A DNA stretch of 54,000 nucleotides from Prorocentrum cordatum (Eukaryota > Sar > Dinophyceae > Prorocentrales > Prorocentraceae), in NCBI GenBank assembly GCA_963575745.1, contig CAUYUJ010020281.1:1259869-1313868 (forward strand), in the 5' to 3' direction. How positions within the stretch are numbered: position 1 is the first letter of the stretch; each line of letters opens with the position of its first letter. The notes beneath the pieces are model-generated. The model did no database searches, was not told the DNA's origin, and saw only the letters and a program-made list of their open reading frames with translations. Of the stretch, positions 21,173-32,639 are shown piece by piece. The position numbers and the translations under genes are program-made.

Positions 21173-21687
21173 ACCACGGAGAAAGCACCCCTTTAAGGCC
21201 CTGGCCTCGATCCCTCGATCCCCTCTTCTCGCACAGGGCGTCCACAGCAGCAGTGCGCAAACGGAGACTGACCGACCCGACAGCGCAACCGAAACCGACC
21301 GTGACCGACAGGCCGGCCGCAAGCAGCCCAGAAGGGCGTGGCACCGCAACAACGACACACCGACCGACGGAAGGGACTCGACCGAACGCAGCCGACTACG
21401 ACGCGACTGAGTATCGTTTCACCGATCCCCATCCCCAGCGGTGTGGCCTGGACCCCGCTGGCCGATTTACCCCCCTAGAAGGGGATATAGTTCTCTTCGG
21501 GCTTCGAGGGGTGCATTCCCCAACTGGGGTGATCATTTGGTGGGGGGCTCGAAGGGGATGGAGATGGAGATGGGGATCGGATAAACGATACCGACGACCA
21601 AGCTGACCGAACCACGGACACCCCTGCCTCCACCTCGGCACCAAGCGAGCGCCCACGAGCTGCGCTGGACGTGCCGATCTTGTCTGC

Positions 21688-21767
21688 CCCGTCCTCCGGG
21701 TACAGCGTGAGGTTGAAATCACGCAGCTCGATGATTATGGTAGGGTAGTTGTCCAGGTGCCGGCAGT
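21688..21767 (-). CDS. aspartic protease exon 6 (of those found)
   Basis: After acceptor CTCGCCAG the exon gives two bases that complete the aspartate begun in the previous exon. It then reads CRHLDNYPTIIIEL and FNLTLYPEDG, the C-lobe segment that in pepsin-like enzymes reads C..(I/L)..LP.I.F...G..(F/Y).L.P..Y. It ends before a GC dinucleotide at 21687-21686. A GA donor three or more bases earlier (after PE) is an alternative. A pyrimidine tract of about 470 nt lies just upstream in transcript sense. Confidence 0.65.
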
Positions 21768-21779
21768 CTGGCGAGCGGG

Positions 21780-22255
21780 GCGCTGGGAGGGAGGAGGAGG
21801 AGGAAGAAGAGGAAGAGGAGGAGGGGGAGGAGGAGGATGATGAGGAGGAGGAGGCGGAGGAGGGGGAGGATGAGGAGGAGGAGGAAAAGGAGGAGGAGGA
21901 GGAGAAGGAGGAGGAGGAGAGGAGGAGGGGGGAGGAGGGAGGAGGAGGAGGAGGAGGAGGAGGGTCAGGGGGAGAAAGGGAGGGGAGGAGGAGGAGGGGG
22001 AGGAGGGGGAGGAGGAGGGAGGAGGAGGAGGAGGAGGAGGAGGAGGAGGGGAGGAGGGGGAGGAGGAGCAGGAGGAGGGGGAAGAGGAGGAGGAGGGGGA
22101 GGAGGGGGAGGAGGAGGAGGAGAAGGAGCAGGGGAGGAGGGGAAGGAGGAGGGGGAGGAGGAGGAGGGGGAGGAGGAGGAGGAGGAGGAGGAGGAGGAGG
22201 AGGAGGAGGAGGAGGAGCAGGAGGAGGAGGAGGCGGCGGCGGAGGCGTCAGCGGC
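21780..22255. repeat. GGA polypurine tract
   Basis: About 475 bases of GGAGGAGG with only A and G in long stretches. On the minus strand it is a CCTCC pyrimidine tract. Poly-Pro, poly-Glu and poly-Gly frames here are spurious. Confidence 0.95.
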
Positions 22256-22309
22256 GGCGGATCGACGATCGAGGCCCTAGGCTCTTGGACGTGATGTGCC
22301 CGATGTGGG

Positions 22310-22470
22310 CCTCCAGGGGCTCGTGGAGGCCTCCTGCTGGGGGGAGGGAATCCTGGGACCTCCGTGGAGTCGCTGGGGAAGACCCGCGTCGTGTTCCGAG
22401 GTCCCTGGGGACCTCCAGAGGCCTCCGTGGAGTCGCTGGGGAAGCCCAGCGCGGCAGCTCTGCAGGTCTG
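22310..22470. repeat. direct duplication, ~64-bp unit
   Basis: CCTCCGTGGAGTCGCTGGGG occurs twice (near 22360 and 22424), followed by AAGACC or AAGCCC. A weaker third copy (CTCGTGGAGGCCTCCTGCTG) lies upstream. Confidence 0.6.
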
Positions 22471-22904
22471 CGGCTCCCCACTGCGAGCGGCACCCGGCGC
22501 CAGACCAAGCAGCTCGCGTGCGCGACACCTGCGGCGCACGCCTGCCGAAACGCGCCAGGATCTGATGGCGCAGGCGGGGCCGCTGCGGTCGGCGAGGTTC
22601 CAGCAGCCCCGTGCCGAGAGATGGGCCCGCGGAGGCCACAGGACACCTCCGAGTGCCCGAGGACAGGCCGAAGTCACCACTCACACAGCAGCAGCAGCAA
22701 CAGAGCAACAACACGATCGCCTCTGGCGGCGTCCATCGCCTCATCCATCCACGAGCCCGGAAAAGGCAATAGGACTGCCCCAACTTGGGTCATGATGGGA
22801 AGTGGCGCTGCTGAAGATACCAATGGTGCTGGCCCCGTGCCAAGGGCTGTGGTGCGGTGCGCTGTGCCATGCTGTGCCGTGCCGTGCTGCACTGCGTTGT
22901 GCCG

Positions 22905-23240
22905 AAACGGTCGTGTCAGGGGACTTGCCAAGGGACATGACAAGGGACGCGCCAGGGGACGCGCCACGGAAATGCCAGGGGAAGTGACAAAAAGACGAAC
23001 CAGGAAACGTGCCACGGGACGCACCAGTGGACGTGCCAGGTGGCGTGGCAGTGGCCGCGGCAATGGAAGCGCCAGGGAACATGCCAAGGACCGTATCACG
23101 GGACGTGCCACGGGATACGCCACGGAACGTGTGCGGGGACGCGCCGCATGCGTGCCACGGAATGAGCCAACCAGGGGACGTGCAACGGGACACGCCAGAA
23201 CATATGCCACGGAACGTGCCATGGGACTAGCCAAGAAACA
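22905..23240. repeat. 12-bp tandem repeat GGACGTGCCACG
   Basis: About 25 degenerate dodecamers (GGGACGYGCCAS). Because 12 is a multiple of three, the plus frame reads as Arg-Gly-Arg-Ala repeats for 425 codons. That frame is not accepted as a gene. A GTGCC/GTGCT run precedes it at 22845-22905. Confidence 0.85.
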
Positions 23241-23389
23241 TGAGGGGGCGGCAACGGGCTCATCTTGGACAGGCGTGCAGAAACGATATGTCGCCGCACG
23301 GACCAGTTCAGAAACCACTCGCATCAGCTGTGCGATGTGCGATTGGCGCGACGTGAGCAGCTCACCTCAAGCATGCGGGACGTGCGAGG

Positions 23390-23690
23390 TGTTTGGTGCG
23401 ACGGCGACGAGAGGCTGGCCAGACAGGTGGCCAGCGCAAGTTGCGCAGGTGGGCGAGCGGTGCGACAGCGACCAGCGGGGCTGCGACAGATGGACCCTTT
23501 ACTTGCCTTCGCGCGGTGCGACGGTGAGTGTGGGGGGGGCCAGACAGATGGCCAACACATAACAACACGCGATGGCTGGGCCAACGGTGCGACAGCGACC
23601 GGCGGGACCGCGACGTATACACATGTTTTTCCCTACGCGCCACGCGCGGCGCGACGGCGACGGAGGTTGGTCAGACACACCGCGTGATCG
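23390..23690. repeat. ~120-130-bp tandem repeat, three units
   Basis: GGTGCGACGGCGACG or a variant starts units at about 23396, 23516 and 23648. GGCCAGACAG-TGGCCA and GGTGCGACAGCGACC also recur at the same spacing. Confidence 0.7.
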
Positions 23691-23789
23691 AGAATTGCCA
23701 CGTCAATGCGCGGTGAAGCGTGCCCCAAGAGTCTGCTAGAGCTGAGCCAAAGGTCCTCTTGGAACTATCTTGGGTCAGGGCCGCTTGGG

Positions 23790-24180
23790 GCGCGGCTCTT
23801 TCCTCTCCTCCTCCATCTCCTCCTCCTCCTCCTCCTTCTCATACTCCTCTTCCTCCCGCTCGATTCACCCGTCCCCTTCTACTTCCCTCCTCTCTTCCCT
23901 GCTGCTCCTCGTTCAACCTCCTCGTTTCGTTCTCGTCCTCGTTGTCGTCGCAACTCCTCCTCGTCCTGTTCGCTCAAATTTCGCCTTTCGCTGGCCGCTT
24001 CTCTCTCCCTCATCACATTCGTTATCGTCGCACTTCCTCAACTTCCCTATACTATTCCTTCTCGTTATCGTTGCCGACGCCGGATGCGCATTCGTTTATC
24101 GTCCTCAGCCTCTCCTTTCTCAGCCTCCACTTTTCCTGTCTGCGTGAAGTCCCCTTTTTTGTGCAAAGTCTGGCGCGGCA
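23790..24180. repeat. pyrimidine-rich tract
   Basis: CCTCCTCCT at 23800-23860, then mixed CT-rich sequence to 24140. 24180-24640 is non-repetitive with codon-like frames on both strands, but no family is recognised. Confidence 0.7.
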
Positions 24181-24879
24181 CCAGCTGCATCCCAGGTGAG
24201 GGCTGTCGTTGCCCAGGTTGGGGCTTGCGGCTGCAGATCGCACTCTGGAAACATGTCCCCAATGAGCCAGCAAGGTATCTCGCTCAACGGTACACGTGTG
24301 GCGCTGCTGTTCGCCATCGGTCGCAGCAGCGTCTGGAGAAGCACAGGGCACGTAAGTTCGGAACGCGGAATGGACGACTCCAGACGTAAGACACACCCAT
24401 CCCAATGACAAGCGTGGGATTCGTTTGCACCGCGGGGATACTTGTTGATCATCGCCTGCCTGGATGCCAGGGCCAAGGGCGGAAGAGGGGCCGTGCCATG
24501 ATAGTCCAAAACCGCAGTGTGGCGTCTGAGGGTCATCATGAGGCCTTTGTAGACGATGCACGGCCTCGCCCAGGGACGCCGTGCGGCTACTGCAGCCAAA
24601 AAGTAGGAGATCCCAGAAATCGTCAACACGCGTAATGACTGTCTCAGGGGGTGGACTGATTCAAACGATGCGACGGTCCTCTTGATACGACGATAATGCC
24701 GAGGGAATGGTAAGGAAGCCGAGGATGATGAACAAGAAGTTGAATATCGAAGGCGTCTGCGGCGAATCCCCCCCACCCCCTGCCTGTGGCATGAACCTTT
24801 GCGGCCAAATGCTGGGGGAATGCAACGCACGTGTGGACGATAATTAACATAATGCTCACTTGACTGCGGTTGACGTCTG

Positions 24880-25115
24880 GGGCCCGCTTGGGCCGTCTTG
24901 TGGCTGTTTCGGGAGGCTCTCATGGTCCTTCTTGGGAGCCTCATGAAGCTGTCTTGGGCCGAATTGGAGCCTTCTTGGGGATCCTCGGGGCCGTCTTGGG
25001 CTCTCTTGAGGTCCTCCTGGGCCCCCTTGGCGCCCTCTTGGGCCGCCCTGGGCCCTCTTGGGCCGCTCTGGACTCCTCTAGAGCATTCTTTTCGGCCAGC
25101 TGGGGGCCCTCGAGG
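24880..25115 (-). repeat. CAAGAGG decamer array, inverted orientation
   Basis: Reads GGGCCCTCTTGGGCCG on plus, so CCAAGAGGGCC lies on minus. It is one of the few members in this orientation. Confidence 0.85.
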
Positions 25116-25420
25116 CGAGAATCGAGGAGTGGGGGGGAATGGCACGCGTGCAAACAAGAGCGAGCAATCGAAAAATAATTGATGTTGTGACCCTGGCTTG
25201 AACATAGATACGGTGAGCCGTCTACCAACCCAGGAAGTGTATGCAGCGTGATCTACTCAAACAAAAACTTGCGATTCATTAAAACGTTCCGAACTCAAAT
25301 GGAACACACAGAATTCGCCGGCCCAACGGGCCAGAGGCGTGCGAAGATCTCCGGTAACTATTTAACAATATTTCTAGTTCGCGCGCGCGGGGCGGCCCCT
25401 GGGGGGCCCCAGACGAAAAG

Positions 25421-25465
25421 TACCCCGGCCGATCCCCGGCTGATCCCCGGGCGATCCCCAGGGGG
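25421..25465. repeat. GATCCCCGG short tandem repeat
   Basis: Four units of CCGATCCCCGGCT within the flank of the next array. Confidence 0.6.
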
Positions 25466-25544
25466 GAGGCTGTTTTTCGCCACCACTCACGAAGATCGTG
25501 GCCTCCGAGGGGGGGGCCGCCAACGACTACCCCCCCTCCCGCCC

Positions 25545-25680
25545 CAAGGGGCCCCCAAGAGCCCCCCAAGAGGCCCCAGGGGAGCCCAATACGCCGCCAA
25601 GGAGCCCCAAGACGCTCCCAAGAAGCCCCTAAGAAGCCCCCAAGACGGCCCCAAGAGGCCCCAAATAGCGCTCCAGGGCC
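25545..25680 (+). repeat. CAAGAGG decamer array
   Basis: CCCCCAAGAGGCCCC units in plus orientation, facing the inverted array at 24880-25115. Confidence 0.85.
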
Positions 25681-25884
25681 GGCGGAATGAGCGAAGCGGT
25701 TCAATGAAGATCCCGGTGGTCCCTCATCCATTATTCAGCCTGTCTAGGACAGGGCTGCTCGCGAATTAAGACAAATAATACCTCACCGCCCATTAAAGGC
25801 GAGAGCACGAGGCTGCCAGTCGAGTGGTCTTGGCAAGCAGCGCCGTACACTAACGGGGTCCATTGAGATCGCGCTCGCGCGCGC

Positions 25885-26265
25885 TCAAACCTTTTGCCAC
25901 TCACAACACTCGCAAGTTCCGCATATGCCCTCGTTCCTTGTCCCGATTGTCGCCTCGTCCTTCAAGAACATGACGTTGGAGTTCCCATCGCCGTCACATG
26001 GCTCCTTCCATTCGCTGGGGTTGTCATCCTTTTGACAATAGCAATCGCATGCAGGGAAAGGAATGGGGCACATGCAAAGGAAGGCGCAAAAACACTTTTC
26101 GCCACATGGCATTATGTATGCCCAGCAGCACCCACCACACTGCTTCCAACAGCCCTTGTAGTCAGACGAGTGCTGCCCCAACGGCACTGCTGGTCTAGAC
26201 GCACTGCCACTGCCGTTGCCCATAGTCACAGGAGTGGGAACGGCCATGGCCCCCTTCCCGGACAT
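25885..26265 (-). CDS. cysteine-rich small protein, function unknown
   Basis: An uninterrupted 126-codon frame from ATG (26265-26263, context AAAGGATGTC) to TGA (25887-25885), with no repeats in it. A polar N-terminus (MSGKGAMAVPTPVTMGNG) precedes a cysteine-dense core: GCWKQCGGCCWAYIMPCG, KCFCAFLCMCPIPFPACDC, then KDDNPSEWKEPCDGDG and a C-terminal GICGTCECCEW. In total 17 cysteines. Paired C-x-C and CC motifs suggest metal binding or disulphides. No signal peptide is evident, but a short hydrophobic cysteine-rich stretch could be lipid-modified. It lies on the same strand inside the last identified intron of the protease gene. I do not recognise the family. 26280-26600 upstream shows no further exon. 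Confidence 0.55.
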   Translation of the reverse strand: MSGKGAMAVPTPVTMGNGSGSASRPAVPLGQHSSDYKGCWKQCGGCCWAYIMPCGEKCFCAFLCMCPIPFPACDCYCQKDDNPSEWKEPCDGDGNSNVMFLKDEATIGTRNEGICGTCECCEWQKV

Positions 26266-26599
26266 CCTTTGAATCGCCCGAGGGTTTCTTCAGCTACTGT
26301 GGCAAGCTGCCCCTGGGGGCAAAACGTTTGGCCTGAGCCTACGTGGCTACGACATAAGTGCACTCAATGAGCTGTTCTCCAGAATGCACTACTGTTTTAC
26401 AAAACCTTATGTGGAAATATGCACCGCACAAGTTCCAATCCTATTGCGGGACAGGTTCGTCGCTGTGGCCGCCGCTGTGAACGTCGACGCGATTAGCCAA
26501 TCAGGCCTCGCCTAACGAGTTCTCAACTCTTTTTGAAGAAACTGAGGAGTGCGACGTGGTTGGTTCCTAAAACAATGCCTTCCACAGGTTTCCCGGTGT

Positions 26600-26770
26600 C
26601 CTCAAGGAGGGCCAAGCAACGCCAAGCAACGATTTCAACCAACGCCGAGCAATGCCAAGCAATGTGGCGCTCTGCCAACGAATGCCACACAGCGATTCCG
26701 AGCAATGCCAAGCAACGCAGAGCAATTAGCCAATGCCAAGCACAGATTTGTATCACACTGCTTTGCATTA
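26600..26770. repeat. GCCAAGCAAC/GCAAT repeat
   Basis: Degenerate 5- and 10-bp units GCCAAGCAAC and AGCAATGCC. It is related in style to the GCAAT array at 32385-32615. Confidence 0.75.
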
Positions 26771-26804
26771 CTCAGAACTGTTTCGAACGGCGCTGAAAGG
26801 AATA

Positions 26805-27101
26805 ATGCCCCTAATTAATTGGTGTCGAGCTGTGTTCATTGTCTTTTGGCTCTGGGATGTCCATGCACAAACAGGGGCCACCACAGCGAGCACCCAAAGG
26901 CAATCCACACTCCTCCTTCCACGTCGAGACTCAGTACTGCATCATGGCGAGACAGCAGCGGGGGGGCAAGGAAGGGGGCGTGGGGTAATGCCGTTTACGT
27001 TGCACTTGTTGAGTCTGGGGGGAGGGGACGCGTCCACTTGCCAAATGGGTAGGGTGCCATCAGCGGTGGCGAAGGCAACAACAGCGATGCTGGATGTATA
27101 A
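26805..27101 (+). CDS. possible small secreted protein (weak)
   Basis: A frame of 98 codons from ATG at 26805. The N-terminus MPLINWCRAVFIVFWLWDVHA is a plausible signal peptide with a hydrophobic core and an Ala near the cleavage region. The rest is low-complexity and Ser/Gly-rich. There is no homologue I recognise and no strand support, so a chance frame is quite possible. Confidence 0.2.
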   Translation: MPLINWCRAVFIVFWLWDVHAQTGATTASTQRQSTLLLPRRDSVLHHGETAAGGQGRGRGVMPFTLHLLSLGGGDASTCQMGRVPSAVAKATTAMLDV

Positions 27102-27120
27102 GGCCTCCGCACGGAGGCCT
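27101..27120. other. 20-bp palindrome
   Basis: AGGCCTCCGCACGGAGGCCT is fully self-complementary apart from the central CA. Confidence 0.8.
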
Positions 27121-27159
27121 CCGAAAGGCGTCTGGAGGCACCCAGAGGTCCACAAAAGA

Positions 27160-27401
27160 CCAGGGCACACACACACACATACGCACACACTTTTTGTTGC
27201 GTCGGCGGCTAGGCAGAGTGACTGCGCTGGCGGATAGGGCATGTGTAGGGCACACAGATGCGAATTATGCCGCAATGCAGGAGAAGGAAGAGGAGGAAGC
27301 CCGGCACGGGCTGGACGGAGGGGAGGCCGGGCCAGCTCAGAGCGGGGCCAGGCCGCGGCAGGGGCAGCGCCGGGGCAGCGGGGCGGCGGCCGCAGGCCAG
27401 G

Positions 27402-27472
<71 letters not shown>

Positions 27473-27500
27473 CACAGACACACACGCACACAGACAACAC
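27160..27500. repeat. CA/CACG microsatellites, two blocks
   Basis: ACACACAC at 27163-27190, and a longer CACACA/CGCACGCA block at 27402-27500. GCCAGGGCACACACA-type borders are common to both. Confidence 0.9.
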
Positions 27501-27940
27501 ATACAACACACCAACGTCGACCTCGATTCACGAGCCTCCAGGGGGAGAGCCCTTACGGGGGAACAGGAAAGGCCCCAAACCGCACCTGCATCTCCAGGTG
27601 TGCCCAGAGGCCTCCAGGAGGGCTCTCAGGTGCCCCGAAGCTCCAGGCATCCCAGGTGGGGTCCGAGCAGATGCGGCCCCGGCCCTACGTCTATAGAGAA
27701 GGCCCGCGCCGTCTGAGAAGCAGGGGTGCTTCCAAGAAGCCATCCCCCCTCCTCCTACCCCTCTCTGCGCGTGGCCGAGACATGGGTCCTGGACCCTGGG
27801 GCGTCTCCCCAGGACGTCTGCACGAGTAGTTTTCCTGCGGCCCTGGGGCCGTGGGAGGGCCCCGAGAGCCCAAGCTGAGCGCGCGCTTCCCTCAAGACTC
27901 GCTTCCTTGCTGGCAGCTGGACCGAGCTCGCGGGAGCGGC

Positions 27941-28036
27941 CTGAGATGTCGCCGGCGGCGACCGCCTCCGGATCGAGGGTCAGGAGGTCCACCACGTCCG
28001 ACTCGTGCGGGCTGGGGATCGCGATGTGGGAGGTGC
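27941..28036 (-). CDS. aspartic protease exon 5
   Basis: After acceptor ACGAGAG the first two bases complete the glycine of the catalytic D-S-G. The exon reads TSHIAIPSPHESDVVDLL and DPEAVAAGDIS, the helix that follows the catalytic loop in A1 proteases. It ends TCA-G before GCCGCT, a GC donor. The single leftover G joins AC of the next exon into GAC. G/C third positions are almost universal. The acceptor is followed by G, as is common in dinoflagellates. Confidence 0.7.
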
Positions 28037-28289
28037 CTCTCGTGAGCGGGCCCCGCGCTGCCCGCCTGCGAGCCCCTTCCTCAGCGCCCCCGCGGCGTGC
28101 GCGAGGCTCGGCGGGAGCCCGGAGTGGGGTTTGGGAGGGCAGAGGTTTTTCTCCCAGACCTCCTCGCGTCGCAACAAAAAGATCACGGCTGGTGGTGGAA
28201 GGCCGTCTTCAGGGGAAGGGGTCTGGACCTCTGGGGGTCCAGGCTGCGACACGGTCACGACGTCGGGTGGCTTTGGCTGAGGACCCCTC

Positions 28290-28430
28290 AACAAAATCCG
28301 AGAGGATGGGGTCGGACGACCGCACCGCGTCGCCGCTGCATCGCCGACGCAGTGGCGCCATCGGCGAGGGGAAACACGGGCTCCACATCGAGCCGCATCG
28401 TCGATGCGCCGGCGATCCTCCGACCCCCTT
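28290..28430. repeat. ATCGGCGA-type repeat, partial
   Basis: CCATCGGCGAGGGG, CTCCACATCGAGCCGCATCG and GATGCGCCGGCGATC resemble 42070-42110 and part of the ATCGGCGA element. Confidence 0.4.
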
Positions 28431-28579
28431 CGCTCAAACAGCGTTTGGGAAACCTTGCACTTTGGGGCATCTGGGAGCCCTCTGGATTCGGGGGCGCGCA
28501 AACATGGATTGGCCAAGGAGGTTTAGGCGCGCGCGCGCGAGTCCCGCTTGGGAACGTGTTATAGAAAAGTTGACAAACC

Positions 28580-31500
28580 GATAGTCTTCGAAAGATTTCG
28601 CATGAGCGCGACCGCAAGTTTCCCGTGGAAATCCCTGTTGCGCAACCACATGCTCTCACATGTTTTCGGCGCGCTCGATTTTCAATTGCAAGCGACACCT
28701 CAGATGTTTAAAAGACGTCGGCGCGCGCGACGACACGGGCGCGTGCACTTCGCCCCACGCTTTGAAAGATATTCTTGAAAACTGATGATTTGTGATCAAC
28801 GAGTGCGCGCATAGTATTGTGCGCAGAGGGCGAGGGGGCAGCCGTCGCAGGTTTGGCCTGAATGACAGGGGTTCATATTTAGGATGGACAACGGGGCTGA
28901 AGCACATGCGAATCGCAATACGAAAAAAAACGGTTAAATCCGGAGGGGGGGGGAGAAGGGGGGGTAGACCCTGGCGCTCTTTTAGACATGAGAAAAATAT
29001 TGATATGCTTGGAAGCGTCAATCCCACTTCTCGCGCTATCATCTCACCCACAAGCCCTCAACTTGGTCTGCAAAACCCATGCGGCGGTAATTGTGTTGAG
29101 TGCTTGGCGTTGGCTGGTGCGTCGCTGCGACCGCGCTAGCGCGCGTGCTCGCGCGCAGAACGGCCGGCTAATTTGGCGCGACCGACGCGGCCGCGGTTGC
29201 GCTGGCTGCTGGGCACTTCCCAGCAGGCACTTCAGGTGCGAGTCGGTGGCTTGGGCGGGCGCGTTATCATGGCGACGCCGACGAGAGTGAACGCCGCGAT
29301 GGAATTTGCGACGAAGGCGGCGATGATGACTGGCGACGGCAAGGGCAATGGCGGCGCCGATGCTGATCGCGCCGAGAACAACGACAACGAGGTTTTGAAA
29401 AAGAATTCGACACGCGCGCGCGGCCGCGGCGCGCGCGTGGCCCGCACTATTTTGACAGGGGTCGTACCCCCCAACACGCGCGCAGGGGCGTTCGAGTGCC
29501 TTCGACGGGAGGAAGGAAAAGCCCAGTTGGTTGAATTGGCTGAACACGTTGAGGAGCCCATGGTGCTCTTGAAAATTCTCGAGCGCGCGGGCACTAAAGT
29601 AAGCAACGCGTTGTGACGTGATGTCGAAACACTCGCGTATCAAATCCTTGCGCAACCTCGGGTATTTGAATGATTTCGGCCCGCGCGCGCGACGACGCGA
29701 GCGCGCGCTTCGTCGAATGCGTTCTGAAGGTTTCTCGCGCCAGGGCGTTCGATCCATGTCGACGCGCGCGCGACGGGGTGAACGTTTGGTAACAGTTGGT
29801 GAAGGCGCTTACAAACCGTTGGTTCCCTAAGAGCCGCAGGAACGCGAACGCACGTTTCCTGTGGGAACGTTCCCGTTGCGAGCCTGTGCGTTTTTGCCTG
29901 TGTTTGCGGGGCGCTCGACGTTGGAAGGATAACGAATCCAAAAATGTTGAAGGATTTCGACGCGCGCGCGACGACGCGAGGGCGCGCTTCGCCCCATAAG
30001 TTGCGAAGGGTCCTTGGGATTGATGACTTTGATTAACAAGAGCGCGCGCATTGTATTTTTTGACGCCGGGCGCGTGCGTGCGCGCGGGAGGGGGGTCGAC
30101 GAGGGGCTGCATGGGATGGCGCGAACTCATCTTCAGCATGGGCGAACGCGCAGACGTCTTAGCAAACAAATGCAATGCGAAGAGGTGCGCCGTTAAGTCC
30201 GTCGGGGCGGGGGGGGTTCTAGTGCCATTTTGGGAAGGAGAACCTATGTGGCGCCATCTATGCTGCGCGAAGCACCATGCCGAAATTGAAAATGCCAACT
30301 CCAATGACCGCGATCCCCCCGCCCACCCATCCGCATGTTGGTTTACACAAAAAAACATGCGCTGGCGATTGCGATAACTGCTTGGCGCTGGCTGGCACGT
30401 CGCCGCGGCCGCGCTAGAGCCGGCGCGCGCAGGCGCGCGCGCAGAGCGACCAGCTAGTCTGGCGTAGCCGACGCGGCCGCGGTGGCGCTGACCACAGGGC
30501 ACTTCCCAACGCGTCTCGCAGGCAACGGTGACGCGCGGGCACTTCAATGCGAGTCGGTGGCTCGGGCGGGCGCGGTATCATCGCGACACCGACAATGGCA
30601 GGCTCGACGTTAATATTAGCGATGATGGTGGCGATTTTGACAATGACGATGGCGCGGACAATGACGGCGCCGATGCTGATCACCCCGATGACGATGGTGG
30701 TGTCCACGTGTCGGTGAACAGAAGTTTGGGGGGTGATTTCGACATGCGCGCGCGGCCGACGCGCGCGAGTGGCCCGCTCTGTACAAATTGTCAGGGATCG
30801 TGCCCCCCCCCAACAATCGCGCAAGGCGCATGAATGATCTCGACACGCGCGTGCGAAAGCACACGCGCTTGGTTAAATGTGAGGAACATGTTAAAACACA
30901 CATGGTATTCTTGAGAACTGTCAAGAGCGCTAGCGCACTGATTTGGGAAACCAAATAGAAAAAACTATGTATTTGCATGTTTCGAAGACAATCGTTTTTG
31001 CAACCCTTACGGGCCTTTGTGCACTGTTTCGTTACAGTCGTTGTTGAAACCCTGAGCGCGCGTGCACTTCGTCCACTGTTTCAAAGGACTCTTGCAAAGG
31101 GATGTTTTTTTCTAAATACGACGGCGCGCGCACAATATGGTTTGGCGAGGAAGAGGGGGAGTGTCGAGATCGGCTTGGCAGGGATGGTACGAAGTCGTAT
31201 TGAGACTGGACGATGGGGCATAATCACATATAAATTCTAATGCGCGAAGCCAGACGGATAACCCCGGCGGGGTGGGATGGTAGATCGAAGTCTCTTTTGC
31301 TCGGGAAGGACAGTTTATGTTGTGCGATCTACGAGGTGCACTATACGTTGCGCAATCTAAGAAACGCAACATGCGTGGTGCAATCTACGTGGTACCATAA
31401 TTCACTTGCCGGACTTGAAGTTGACAACTCCACTGCTCGTGCAATCATCTTACCCACTCACCCGCAATTTGGTTTGCAAAACCCATGCGGAAGCGAGTGC

Positions 31501-32260
31501 GATGAGTGCTTTGTGTTGGCTGATGCATCCCTGCGGCCCCGCATGGTATTTTTCACAAGCGATTGCGGCCCTGGCAGGCGCACGACCGATGTTGAAGGCG
31601 TTCGGCGCGCGCGCATAAGTTGCTTGCGTGACAGAAATGTTCAAAAAACCATGATTCGGAAAGCGCGCGGGTATTTTTGGGCCTTCGCAAATGTATTCAA
31701 GGATGTATGGTACGATCCGTGTGATTTCATGAAGCTCGGTCTGCAAATTGTTGAAACCACAGTGTGTTTGGAAAGATTTCGACCTGCACGTGCGGCGGCC
31801 GCGCGCATGTGCCCTGCATGGTAGTTTTGACAAGGTATTGCGGCCCTGGCAGGCGCGCGACCATTTTTGAATGAGATCGACGTGCGCGCAAAAGTTGCCC
31901 AAGAAGCTGGATGTGTCAAGGAATGTGAAACAACCATTGGTTTCTGAAGGATTCGCCAAGAGCACGCGGGCAGATTTTTTTGCAGAATTTGTGGGTGAGG
32001 AAGTCGTATGTTGTATTAGGTATTCTTGAAGCGGGCTGTTGCAATTGTTAGAAACACCGTATGTTTGTAAGGATTTCGACATGCGCGTGCAGCGGCCGCG
32101 CGTGTGTGCCCCGCATTGTACGTTTTCCACAAAACTCGTGGAAACAATTATGTTATAACAAAAAATGCCACCGTATAATAGTTTTTGGAACCGAGGGGGG
32201 GCCGATACCGGCCTGGACAGGTAGGATGGACAGTGGGTCAGAACCATCTGCGTTTTGCAT
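28580..32260 (+). repeat. segmental tandem duplication, ~1.1-1.3-kb units
   Basis: Three diverged units. Matching anchors are GCGCGCGACGACRCGRGGGCG (28720, 29965; weaker at 31055), AAAACCCATGCGG or a variant (29068, 30350, 31480), and TGCGAGTCGGTGGCT (29235, 30545). The core GTGGCCCGCA..TTTTGACAGGG (29443, 30770, 31805) and CCCTGGCAGGCGCGCGACC (31840) are the reverse complement of the 775-bp satellite at 1-4 kb. The minus strand of the first two units carries a hydrophobic stretch (GAISIGAAIALAVA; GVISIGAVIVRAIV), but in shifted frames. Confidence 0.65.
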
Positions 32261-32384
32261 AGATTCCCGGGGCATCGATAAGTCCGGGCGGGGAGGGTAG
32301 TAGAACCTATCTATCTCCTTTTTAAAAGTCAGACTTCGTTTGACTCAATCTATATGGTGCAATCGACAAGCGCAAAGCAATTCA

Positions 32385-32615
32385 GACCAATGCATTGTAA
32401 TGCGATTGCACTGCAATGCAATGCAATGCAACGCAATGCGGAACAATGCGATGCAATGCGACGCAATGTAAATCAATGCGGCTGCAATGCAAAGCGACGC
32501 AAAACAATGAAAGGCAATGCATCGCAAGACAAGACAATAGAAAACATCGCTAAGCAATGCAACGCAATCTGACCTAGCGCAAAGCAATTCAACGCAACGC
32601 GATGAGATGCGATTG
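32385..32615. repeat. GCAAT pentamer repeat
   Basis: GCAATGCAACGCAATGCGAT-type units in 5-bp steps. Confidence 0.85.
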
Positions 32616-32639
32616 CAATGGCCGGGGTGCAAAGGGGCG

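Noticed and set aside
21160-21358. N-terminal extension of the LINE frame up to 21358
   Set aside because: It lies outside the target duplication, so these codons belong to host DNA.
22285-23562. 425-codon plus frame
   Set aside because: Mostly the 12-bp GGACGTGCCACG array, which keeps any frame open.
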